The notes below the pieces were generated by a model. The model worked only from the letters and a program-made list of their open reading frames with translations. It was not told the origin of the DNA and searched no databases. A stretch of 64,000 nt of DNA from Macrosoma leucophasiata (taxonomy: Eukaryota > Arthropoda > Insecta > Lepidoptera > Hedylidae), in contig JAWQUS010000011.1 in assembly GCA_036365455.1 (NCBI GenBank), positions 2,004,001-2,068,000 of the forward strand, written 5' to 3'. Made by a program: the position numbers and the translations under genes. Below, piece after piece: positions 1-12,300 of the stretch. Position 1 is the stretch's first letter. Each line of letters begins with the position of its first letter.

Positions 1-358
1 TATACTTGCCGTCGTGGGAGAAAGACGCTTTTATTTGACTAGAGACGTTGACGTACCCTTTGTATTTGCAAGATAAATTCAAGTCGCGTAAGTCGTAAAG
101 TCGGATCCGACTGTCGTTGGATGTAATAAGGATTTTATCGTCGTTCGGCATCGGTTCTATACCGCTTATCTTTCTCCCGGTAGAGTTCTTTCCTCGTGTG
201 GATCGTACGTCTATCTGAGTGTGGTATTTAAGTTGGTCGGTGGTGTAGAATATGCAGCGGCCGTCGTATGTGCCTACGACGGCGAATTTGCCGTTTTGAC
301 AGAAGTTCGCTGCAGTTATCAGCTTCGTCTTGCCGTCTACTTCATTCCATACTGCAAC
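1..358 (-). CDS. WDR44: WDR44 coding exon 17 (cut by window edge)
   Basis: The acceptor is TTTTTCCAG just above base 358, phase 0. It encodes VAVWNEVDGKTKLITAANFC, QNGKFAVVGTYDGRCIFY, RKISGIEPMPNDDKILITSN, DSRIRLYDLRDLNLSCKYKG and YVNVSSQIKASFSHDGKY, closely parallel to vertebrate WDR44. The AG three bases further in (GTTGCAG) would break the frame, so the upstream one was chosen. The exon is open at base 1; the remaining WD40 blades and stop lie outside the window. Confidence 0.95.
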
Positions 359-3300
359 CTGGAAAAACGTAATCATTTAAACTTTTTTGTATGTAATGGA
401 AGTGGCAAACAAGCATGCTTGTTTGCAAGCACATTGATGTTAAGTGATGCAGCCTATAGACACCCACACGAAGACCAAGGTCAAGATGCAGATGCGTTAC
501 CACTCCTGAGGCCTAAGGTGTTATGCCTCTGTGCCGGAAATTACAGGGCCGTACATTACCACCTGACCGGAACACGATAGTGCTGAACACTACCATTTAG
601 CGGCAAGTATGTTAGGTAATGCGGCGGTGCTGACGCCCGCGAGCTCCGTCACTGGAGCTCTACCACCAGTAAAGGACCACTTAGTTAATACTTTATATGA
701 TCACTGGTAGAACTCCAGCGTAGGGACTCGAGGGCGTAGGCAGCAGCGTATTACCATATCTATCAGTCACCAAATGGTAGTGTTCAGCACTACCGTGTTC
801 CGGTTAGATGGTATGCAATGTCCCCGTGATAACTATCACGGAATCATAACAACTAAGGTCTCAGGAGTGGCAACAGATGTGCATTTTGACATCTGGTCTT
901 TGTGTACATGTCTATAGATTGCAATAATCACTTAACATAACACAAAAAAAAACTTTTAATCAGCTTTCCATTCTTTAAGGATCATATGCCCGATATACAC
1001 TTTGTTAAGTTCAGATGCGAGTGATAAGTGTAGGCTTTTAAATACGTTATCACCATAAAGTGGACCGAAGAACATACACAGAACAGACTTAACACTGAGT
1101 AAACACCATGAATACATGAACTAACAAACATGTGTTAAATAAACATGTAAACACAAACAGAGTCACTGTGTTTACTTGCACTTCATCACTCTAGCCCAGA
1201 GGTTCCCAAACTATTTTTTCTTGTAGACCCCTTTCAATTTTTTTCTGGTTTCCTCCTTGCTACATTTATATCACATTCCCATATTTCCAAATTTTATTCA
1301 CGCCTACGTAGACCCCCCATCGAATCCCATGGACCACTTTGGGAATCACTGCTCTAGCCGAAAGATGTCCACTGCTGGGCATAGCCAATCCCAAAGACAC
1401 AGTGTTGTGCGTAATTTGGGGAGAAAATACTATAATCGCCACGATTGGCGGTCCAAGGGGCGGTAGTTGGGATGGACCCTATGGGAGTCTCACCGCGATT
1501 GTTTGGTTCACTGACGCCACACCGCAGACACTCCGCCAAAATTCCATGCAAACGCTTAATTTGGTTTCTATTACACGGACATCAAACAGTGACGTGTATT
1601 TACACGCGCACCTGTGTGCGTAGCACGTACAAAATACCAACCGTCGCCCATAAGAGGGGAAGGGGTTGAGTGATGCGGGCAAATCGTCGTCGAAAGTCGA
1701 AAGACGTCGAAGTGTGCATATTCTCTGCTGACGCCCCCGACACGCCCGACGTCCTGCACTTCATGAAGTGTAAATCAGGCATAAGGGCATATTATAAGTG
1801 TGTTTTTATTTGAAATATATGCAGCGTATGTGTTTTGACTCACCTTCTTATCCGGTATATCCCAAAGTCTAAGCTTGCCGTCCAAACTCCCCGACAAAAA
1901 GTATCTATCGTCCCTCGGATGGAACACAATCGCCGTTACAAAATCAATGTGCTGGAAGCAGCACAAACATTCCCCGCGCGATATGTGCCACAATCGGACA
2001 GTCTTGTCCATGGAACTGGACAGGACGAAGTAGTTCTTGGACCAGGAGACGTCGAGGAGGTCGGAGGTGTGGCCGGAGTAGACGGCGAAGGGCTTGGGGC
2101 AGAAGGGGGCGGCGGGCCCCAGGGGCGGCTGCTCCTCGGGGCTGGGGGGCGGCGCCGCCAGGGACGCCAGGGACTCCTGGGACGGCGTGGGCGACGACTT
2201 CTTCTCCGCGTTGTATTTTGTTCGCATGTCCTGTGGAAAAGTTTCATTGAATTAATTTGTAAATTATGTAAAACTATAATGTTAAGATAAATAATGATAA
2301 TGTTATTATAACGTAGATACGTTATACCACCATAGGCCACTGTAAAGTTTAAGCCTGGGGTCCGCCAAAATATTTGCTAAAGTTAAAGTTATTGTAACAT
2401 TTCACATCCTTCTCTTACTTAAAGAAATCTGTTAAATGTGGTTATTAGGTGTGGCCAGCAGGCGGCCGCACACGCTGAACTTGCAGCACCAGGTCCCCCC
2501 CCCACACCCCGACCCACCTGGAACATGAGGAAGGCGTCGCGCGTGACCCACACCCGCAGCAGGCGGTCCTGGCCGGCGGTGGCCAGCAGGCGGCCGCACA
2601 CGCTGAACTTGCAGCACCAGGTCCCCCCCCCACACCCCGACCCACCTGGAACATGAGGAAGGCGTCGCGCGTGACCCACACCCGCAGCAGGCGGTCCTGG
2701 CCGGCGGTGGCCAGCAGGCGGCCGCACACGCTGAACTTGCAGCACCAGGTCCCCCCCCCACACCCCGACCCACCTGGAACATGAGGAAGGCGTCGCGCGT
2801 GACCCACACCCGCAGCAGGCGGTCCTGGCCGGCGGTGGCCAGCAGGCGGCCGCACACGCTGAACTTGCAGCACCAGGTCCCCCCCCCCACACCCCGACCC
2901 ACCTGGAACATGAGGAAGGCGTCGCGCGTGACCCACACCCGCAGCAGGCGGTCCTGGCCGGCGGTGGCCAGCAGGCGGCCGCACACGCTGAACTTGCAGC
3001 ACCAGGTCCCCCCCCACACCCCGACCCACCTGGAACATGAGGAAGGCGTCGCGCGTGACCCACACCCGCAGCAGGCGGTCCTGGCCGGCGGTGGCCAGCA
3101 GGCGGCCGCACACGCTGAACTTGCAGCACCAGGTCCCCCCCCACACCCCGACCCACCTGGAACATGAGGAAGGCGTCGCGCGTGACCCACACCCGCAGCA
3201 GGCGGTCCTGGCCGGCGGTGGCCAGCAGGCGGCCGCACACGCTGAACTTGCAGCACCAGGTCCCCCCCCACACCCCGACCCACCTGGAACATGAGGAAGG

Positions 3301-6300
3301 CGTCGCGCGTGACCCACACCCGCAGCAGGCGGTCCTGGCCGGCGGTGGCCAGCAGGCGGCCGCACACGCTGAAATTGCAGCACCAGGTCCCCCCCCACAC
3401 CCCGACCCACCTGGAACATGAGGAAGGCGTCGCGCGTGACCCACACCCGCAGCAGGCGGTCCTGGCCGGCGGTGGCCAGCAGGCGGCCGCACACGCTGAA
3501 CTTGCAGCACCAGGTCCCCCCCCCCACACCCCGACCCACCTGGAACATGAGGAAGGCGTCGCGCGTGACCCACACCCGCAGCAGGCGGTCCTGGCCGGCG
3601 GTGGCCAGCAGGCGGCCGCACACGCTGAACTTGCAGCACCAGGTCCCCCCCCCCCACACCCCGACCCACCTGGAACATGAGGAAGGCGTCGCGCGTGACC
3701 CACACCCGCAGCAGGCGGTCCTGGCCGGCGGTGGCCAGCAGGCGGCCGCACACGCTGAACTTGCAGCACCAGGTCCCCCCCCCCCACACCCCGACCCACC
3801 TGGAACATGAGGAAGGCGTCGCGCGTGACCCACACCCGCAGCAGGCGGTCCTGGCCGGCGGTTGCCAGCAGGCGGCCGCACACGCTGAACTTGCAGCACC
3901 AGGTCCCCCCCCCCACACCCCGACCCACCTGGAACATGAGGAAGGCGTCGCGCGTGACCCACACCCGCAGCAGGCGGTCCTGGCCGGCGGTGGCCAGCAG
4001 GCGGCCGCACACGCTGAACTTGCAGCACCAGGTCCCCCCCCCACACCCCGACCCACCTGGAACATGAGGAAGGCGTCGCGCGTGACCCACACCCGCAGCA
4101 GGCGGTCCTGGCCGGCGGTGGCCAGCAGGCGGCCGCACACGCTGAACTTGCAGCACCAGGTCCCCCCCCCCCACACCCCGACCCACCTGGAACATGAGGA
4201 AGGCGTCGCGCGTGACCCACACCCGCAGCAGGCGGTCCTGGCCGGCGGTGGCCAGCAGGCGGCCGCACACGCTGAACTTGCAGCACCAGGTCCCCCCCCA
4301 CACCCCGACCCACCTGGAACATGAGGAAGGCGTCGCGCGTGACCCACACCCGCAGCAGGCGGTCCTGGCCGGCGGTGGCCAGCAGGCGGCCGCACACGCT
4401 GAACTTGCAGCACCAGGTCCCCCCCCACACCCCGACCCACCTGGAACATGAGGAAGGCGTCGCGCGTGACCCACACCCGCAGCAGGCGGTCCTGGCCGGC
4501 GGTGGCCAGCAGGCGGCCGCACACGCTGAAATTGCAGCACCAGGTCCCCCCCCACACCCCGACCCACCTGGAACATGAGGAAGGCGTCGCGCGTGACCCA
4601 CACCCGCAGCAGGCGGTCCTGGCCGGCGGTGGCCAGCAGGCGGCCGCACACGCTGAACTTGCAGCACCAGGTCCCCCCCCCCCACACCCCGACCCACCTG
4701 GAACATGAGGAAGGCGTCGCGCGTGACCCACACCCGCAGCAGGCGGTCCTGGCCGGCGGTGGCCAGCAGGCGGCCGCACACGCTGAACTTGCAGCACCAG
4801 GTCCCCCCCCCCCACACCCCGACCCACCTGGAACATGAGGAAGGCGTCGCGCGTGACCCACACCCGCAGCAGGCGGTCCTGGCCGGCGGTGGCCAGCAGG
4901 CGGCCGCACACGCTGAACTTGCAGCACCACACCGCGCCCGAGTGCCCGCCGCCCATCTCCTGCAGATAAATAAATAAAATAAAAAACCTTTTATTTGTTA
5001 CGTTTTCGAAAAAGAAAGGTAAATTCGTTAAAAAAGCCAGTTTCATTTGTAAATTGGTTCCAGGGTAAAAATCAAGAAAAGTAAAAGAAATAAGGTCATT
5101 TTATTGATATATGGGTGATACCCGAATACCCGGGATTACGAAAAACTACCTGATACCCGAGAATGACAAAGGGCCGGGAACGCAAAAACCCTACTTCACA
5201 GTCTTCTTTACAAAAAATCCTTCAACACACTACTAACCTGTACATAACGAACGCATCCATCAAAATCGTACGGGCCCTTGTGCGAATTCGACGCCTTCAA
5301 CTTGATATTGTGTTCGCCGCGAACATCATCCGCTATATCGGCGACGTCCTCCTTGTGGCGCGCGTGGGACACTTCCTGAGCGAGAGACTTGGCCGCGTCC
5401 ACGGTCTTCTTCACCGTGCTGCCGAAGAACCGTTTTAACCTGCGAATGTTATATATAAGTTTTATTGTTTTATCTTAAAACCTCATCCATCGCATCCTGC
5501 GCTGAAAGCACTGCGATCGCTAATCCGCATGCTAACACATATCTAGAGGTGAGATTCACAGACCGCACCAGAGTATATGTAATAATACTGCGTATAGAAT
5601 GGACACTTCGACGTCCCGCCCGATTTCCCCGCATCACTCAACCTCTTATGGGCGACGGTTAGTATTTTCTACGTGCTACGCACACAGGTGCACGTAAATA
5701 CACGTATACACACGTACATAAGCGTTTGTATGGAATTTTGGCGGAGTGTCCGCGGTGTGACCGCATACGAGTTTACTTGGGGCAAAATATGCTTAGAACT
5801 GTCAGTAAAGTATGAGTTTTGACAGTTCTAGGCATACTTTGCTGAAAGTAAAGTCGTGGTGCAGTCTGTGAATCTCACCCTAAGACATGTCCCTCTTAGG
5901 ATACTTTTCCACCAGAGATGTACTATGCTACGAGTATGTTGCTATGGATGCGTTTGATATCCACCAATCATATTCATTGGTGAGCATACTTTAAACACAC
6001 TGCACTGTGCACAATGAATATGATTGGTGGATAACAAACGCACCCATAGCACAGATGCAAAGCACATATCTGGTGGAAAAGCATCCTTATGCTTTGGTCC
6101 AACAGGGGACGTCTTTCAGCTAAAACAATGATGGTGTTAAAAGCTTTAAAAAAAAATTATATATCTCTAGCGGATTTTTTGAATGGATATGCGTAGGGGC
6201 TGTGTAAGTTTCCCTCTAGTCATAGATTAGTGAATCTCCAGCTACATAGATCGTGGATAGAACTAGCTTATTTTTCTACAGGACTGTCTGAGACAGTCTG

Positions 6301-9300
6301 ATAATGATGAACATCATTCGCCTATTTTTAGTTGACCGAAATCTATAATGAAGGAAGAAAAATCTGATACAACTTCTACGCCATAAAAACTCCTGAAGTT
6401 AAAATTCGAATAACTTCTGCAGACCATCGTATCTTCCTATCAGCAGCAAACTATAGTGCAACATTGGAGAGGATTACTATTTAAGTCCTTTATAATATGT
6501 ACAATTTAATTATAAGTGATAGAATATAAGATATCACTTTAAGCTCAATTCAAATCAAAAGCAGTAAAAGAAAATTAAAAAAAAACCACACATCTTAAGT
6601 CTTCCAAAATTTGTTAGTTAATAAATATTGAGTACAGTATGTACACAGCAACAAATATTGCTAGTCGAGCCTACGAAGGAGACAATCGGGTAGTTACGAC
6701 TTTGTAGAGCGTTATCTCTGTTACACTACACACTGCCTACGTAAACCCTAATAGTCCGGAACTCAACCCCCGGTCGAGGACTGGTCGCCCGGGACCGCGG
6801 CTGTGACAATCCTGTGAAAAAGTGTATAAAGCCTCCCTTAGCTAGTTTTCCCTGCGTGTCAGCATCCCGTTAACGTCCACGCCCCCGATGCTTCGAGGGC
6901 AGATAGGTCCGGGGAATGAGGAATACCTCGACCCCCGACCCCCCCCCCCTCTGTTACGCTTCACGTGCTAAGGGAGGGATGATGATTTGTCAGTCAGTCA
7001 GTCCGGTATTGGTCAAAAGTTGATCAAAATGGTCGACAAACGTCACATAGGTAAAGTGTGAAAGAGAAAACGCTCTACAGACCCGAAAAAAGCCGATATC
7101 TCCTTCCTAAGGTCTATGTACAATCTTTCTTGTTGGATACTGTACTTGAATTGGCTAGTCAGCTCTTTCACACGTAAATATTGTTTAAAACAAACCAACC
7201 AGTGTTGCTAAACTATCGATAGTTGCGCTATCGATAGTTGACCTCGAAAAATAGTCGATAGCGCGATAGTACTATCGAAAATATCGACATGCTGCAATAC
7301 TATTGATAGTATCGATAGTCAAAAATAAGCAATACTATTGCCAAAGATCAATAGTATCGATAGTATTATTATAAACAATACTATCGATACTATTGATCTT
7401 TGGCAATAGTATTGCTTATCGATAGTATCGATAGTATTTTCGATAGTACTATCGCGCTATCGACTATTTTTTCGAGGTCACGATAGTTCACAATACTATC
7501 GATAGACTATTGCAACAACACTAAAACCAACCACACAATTAGTTCGGTTATATTTTTCACCTGACATTAATGTTGTCCTGTGAATGACACTTCACTAGCT
7601 CAGCGTGCATCAATCTATATTCGCGAAAAAAAAAACAAATAATGTTTTTTTAATGTGTTTTTACCATCGTCGGTAATTTTGTAAGAGCCGTTGTATGGCC
7701 GCTTTGAGTTTCACGACTCCCAACATTTTGAATTGTCATTATGTTTAAAACCATTATAGGTTAAGATCCCACTGCAGAATCATTACGTTCATTCAGATAT
7801 GCTGCAAACCTATTTATTACGCATAAATATTCTCTACATTATAAATCTAGAGAATATTTATCCACTAGGTTGCCTATCAAATTTTTTTTTTTGGGAAGAT
7901 TTTTTTTTGTGTGTCTTTAATAAGATATCGTCCACCTCACGGTAGTATGTATAAAGACTCTGAAAAAATCACGTCTGCCGTAGCGCACTTGGCCGCCCTT
8001 TACGTATTTTCGATCCGCCCCAATAACTTTTTACATCCATGACGTAAATGTATGTATTATTTATTTATCAAATTAAAACTATTTTTTTTTCTCATTATTA
8101 TGGTATACGGGAGCCAAACTAAATCGGCCGCAAATAAAAGTTGCTGGCTGTTATAGATATAATAAAAAATACTTGCGGCCAAATTTTGATAGGCAACCTA
8201 GTGGATATATTTTCTCTAGATTATAAAGTTGCATAAAAATTAGGTTTGGAGCATATCTGGATGAACTAAATGATTCTGCAGTGGGATCTTAACCTATTAG
8301 TTATTGAGTAGATATTTCAAAGACAATATTTATGTATTATTCCTATACTTTTTGAAATTACAGTAAAAAAAATATTCGACATCCCTATTAAGGTAATAAG
8401 ATGTTCATAAGACACTTACTTATCAGTCTTTTTCCTTATAGCCGTGGTTTGTCTGTCCGTTGACTCCCGCTTGGTCTCTTTGGTTTCATCTTCGGCGCCG
8501 CCAGCGCACACACTCTCGCTTTCTTCGTCCGTTTCTCTGAAAACAAACAATTATATTATACAACTATATAATGGTAGCCACACACGTGCCGCTTGAGTTT
8601 GGATTAGTCTGAAAATACTGTACTAGAAGTTCCTTAACTCGGCGAAGGTGAAAATTTTATGGAATACTCAAACGTACCTTAAGTAGCCCTCAAATATAAG
8701 GTATCTCTGTCGTTTCCACGTGCTTTTATAGAGACAAAAAACTTCTATGCCGTTACATTTATATTTTACTAGCTGTTGCCCGCGGATTCGCCCTCGTAGA
8801 TGTCGTTTAAAAAGTAGCCTATGTTCTTTCTTAAAGTCAGCTCTATCTCTGTACCAAATTTCATTGAAATCGGTTCAGTCGTTTGGGCGTGAAAAAGTAA
8901 CAGACAGACAGACAGACATACAGAGTTACTTTCGCATTCATAATATTAGTAGGGAAGTAGGGATTTAAGTTGAGTATGTGGCCGTAAAAGTTATGAAATT
9001 GAATTACTAGCCAGTAAGTGCGATTGTTGGTTAAATTTATAGGAACGTGTGCGGCTACCACAATGCTAGATTTATTACTAAATAAGCTTGATACACAGAC
9101 AGACATAATAACAAACGATCGTACACCAATCTAGTGTTAGCTCTTAGACATTACTTAATTATTTAAGTTCAGCTACAAGACAAATAGCGAATAGCCGCAG
9201 TTGATACTGTCACTGATTCGAATTGCAACTCAAGTCAAACCTACTCTAGTGTAGTGTGTCAAATAAGTTGACACAATTTAAAAGAATATCTTTCAACGAG

Positions 9301-12300
9301 TTCATGTAATGACTTGAGTTAGCAGAAATCAGTGACTCTGCCTTATGCTAATGCGAATTTGTGATCTTGAATTATTGCTAAAAGCGTTAATACAAAACTT
9401 ACTACACAAGTTATGTAGGTATATAAGATTAATTATTTCAGCATCATTTAATATATTATCAAGCTACATAATACGCTTAAACTTGTATGACTGGACAAAA
9501 AATTATATAAAAACGTAACTTCACGCCTGTAATCCCCGAAGGGGTAGGCAGAGGTAAATGCATGCATTCAAGCATACATGCAAACACCCACGATTCGCCG
9601 GTTACGGTTTGGCCCATGTAACAGGTGGCGAGCCTGTTGACATCTCCGGGCACATTACCAAACTTTGAGGTACTGGGAAATTTCCAGAAAATGGAAAAAT
9701 CCCAATAGAACCAGAGATAAAGGCTTTTTCACCATTATGTCTGATAACCCCCTACCCGGGAATCGAACCCTGGACCTCAGCGTAGTAGTAGTGGCCTGCT
9801 ACCACTAGGCTACCGAGGCAGTTAAAATTATATAAATTATTTGAAAAATAAAACTGTTTATTATTCAGTGTCTATATTTACAGTGAATATCGTGAACACA
9901 TCATACACTCTCAACTAAAGCCTTTGCTAATAGAAAGCGAAAAAAATTACAAGCTGTTGTGGAATTAACTTGTTACTTATTAAACACATACAAGATTGAT
10001 TAAACAAAATAATTGATACAAAAATTGAAAATATATTAATACCAACAGCACAATAGACTTTTGTTAAAAAGTGAAGAGACTTATTTTCTAGTACAAATTA
10101 ATGTTTTATGCAGTTATAAATATTCGAAGTAAAGGACTAAATAAAATGTAGAAAATCTTGAAATTTAGCTTAAGCATTTGAATAGAACTTTGAGCAGTTA
10201 CTGGGCAATACGTAGGTATACGTATTTCGTTGCATGGGTACGTAGTTCCTATTCTAGGCTTTCTAAACGTACTTGTGCAAGTCATAGTTTGAATGTGGTA
10301 ATTTGCATGATTTACATATTACTGGTAGTAAATATGTGATAGGCGCTTGTTAAATAGATGAGTTAGCCTGGGTTGCACCACGACTTTTGTTAAAATTATA
10401 GTAACTTTACTGGTGGTAGAGCTCCAGTGACGGAGCTCGCGGGCGTAGGCACCACCGCATTACCTAATATACTTGCCGCTAAATGGTAGTGTTCGGCACT
10501 ATCGTGTTCCGGTCAGGTGGTAATGTATGGCCCTGTAATTTCAGGCGCAGAGGCCATAACACCTTAGGCCTCAGGAGTGGCAGCGCATCTGCATTTTGAC
10601 CTCTGGTCATTGTGTGGGTGTCTATAGGCTGCAGTCATCACTTAACATCAATGTGAACTGCATGCTTGTTTGCCACTTTTATTACATTAAAAAAAACATT
10701 TCGCATACTTTTCTAACTTTGACAGATTTCTTTAAGTAAGAGAAGGATGTGAAATAGTATAATGACTTTAACAAATAGCGTGGTGCAACCCAGGCTTAGT
10801 ATCAAACAGATTCGTTTCGACAACAATGTATTTAGATATAGGTCGCGCCACGTAAAAAGAACGCTGGAAGAAAGTAGAAGGGATGTGTTCGCGCATCGGT
10901 ACACTCGCGCACGAAGGTACTAGCCCGATGGGTTTATTTTTGATCTAGCTTTCGCTTACGGTTCCGTGTATTGGTAGGCAGATTGAAAACTATATTACAT
11001 AGAATAACATAAAATTAAATAAAAACACATGACGCGCAGCTTGACCGCCAGCGTTCTTTTTACCTGGCGCGACCTATACCTTTAGCATATTTGAGTGATA
11101 ACAAAATACAATGCAGTGGATAGAAAAGCAAAACATTACTTTAAAAAACTAAGGGTAAAATAACAACAAAGATACAAAGTTATGTGATTTTAAAAACACC
11201 AAGAAATGTTTTTTGTACATACGAATGAGTAGCACCTAGCTACAAAGACGAAACTTATAGGTAAAAGTAGACGACACTTCTAATATAAAGCGTATTTTAT
11301 TTAAAAAAAAAAATATATATATCTTTAAGCAATAGGTACCCCAACTATTGTGAAACGACCCTCTCTTTCTAAGCGGAGTAAAATTAGACGCATTTTTAAT
11401 CGACTTCAAAAAAAGGAGGAGGTTCTCAATTCGTCCGGATCTTTTTTTTAAATTTAGTATCATATTAAGAAGGCGCCGAATTAGACATAGAAACTGCCTC
11501 CACTCCACCGTATTTTTGATCGCGGGTCGCGTCAATCTAGACAGCTAACTATATCTATCGATCCGTTGCAGCTTCTCAACAACAATAGATAGACAACAGC
11601 AAAAGAGATTGATTATTGGAAACAATTTTTTTGCAAACGGATTGACGATGGAAAATTGACAAAAATCCATTTAGATCGAATAAGGATTCGCTATTATTGA
11701 TTGTACAGTAAGCAGTAAAATATATTGCACATCGACGTTAGGAGAAAGACTACGAATAATTTCGGCTCTATGGAGCATTATATCTTTCGCACATAACCTA
11801 TGTGACGTTTGTCGACCATTTTGATCAAGATTTGTCCAATACCGGACTATTACTGCTTATGTTGGGAGGCAGCAGAGATACCGCTCTATAATTAAGTTGG
11901 GAGTATGCTGCAGAGATACCGCTCTATAATTATGTTGGGAGTATGCAGCAGAGATACCGCTCTATAATTATGTTGGGAGTATGCTGCAGAGATACCGCTC
12001 TATAATTATGTTGGGAGTATGCTGCAGAGATACCGCTCCATAATTATGTTGGGAGTATGCAGCAGAGATACCGCACTATGATTATGTTGGGAGTATGCAA
12101 CAGAGATACCGCTCTATGAACTCGAAACTAGAAGATTGTCTCTTCCCTAAGCTCAATAATATTTCTTGGCAGGTACTGTAGGTATTTGAATCAAAGTATT
12201 GTCCGAAGTGTCGCCTTCATTCACCTAAAGCTTCATAGCTACAAACACGACACAGATAAGAAAGAAATAACAAAAACCTAGTGTCGATACTGAGGTTAGA

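Noticed and set aside
2451..4930. CRISPR-like array
   Set aside because: Units are contiguous identical copies with no unique spacers, in a eukaryotic gene.
2438..4977. Many plus-strand ORFs starting MRKASRVTHT
   Set aside because: Antisense shadows of the same array, repeating every 127-130 bp.
2419..5046. Very long minus-strand ORFs of 790-875 codons
   Set aside because: They are translations through the exon-derived tandem array and appear in all three frames; only the 44-codon exon at 4828-4959 has normal splice sites.
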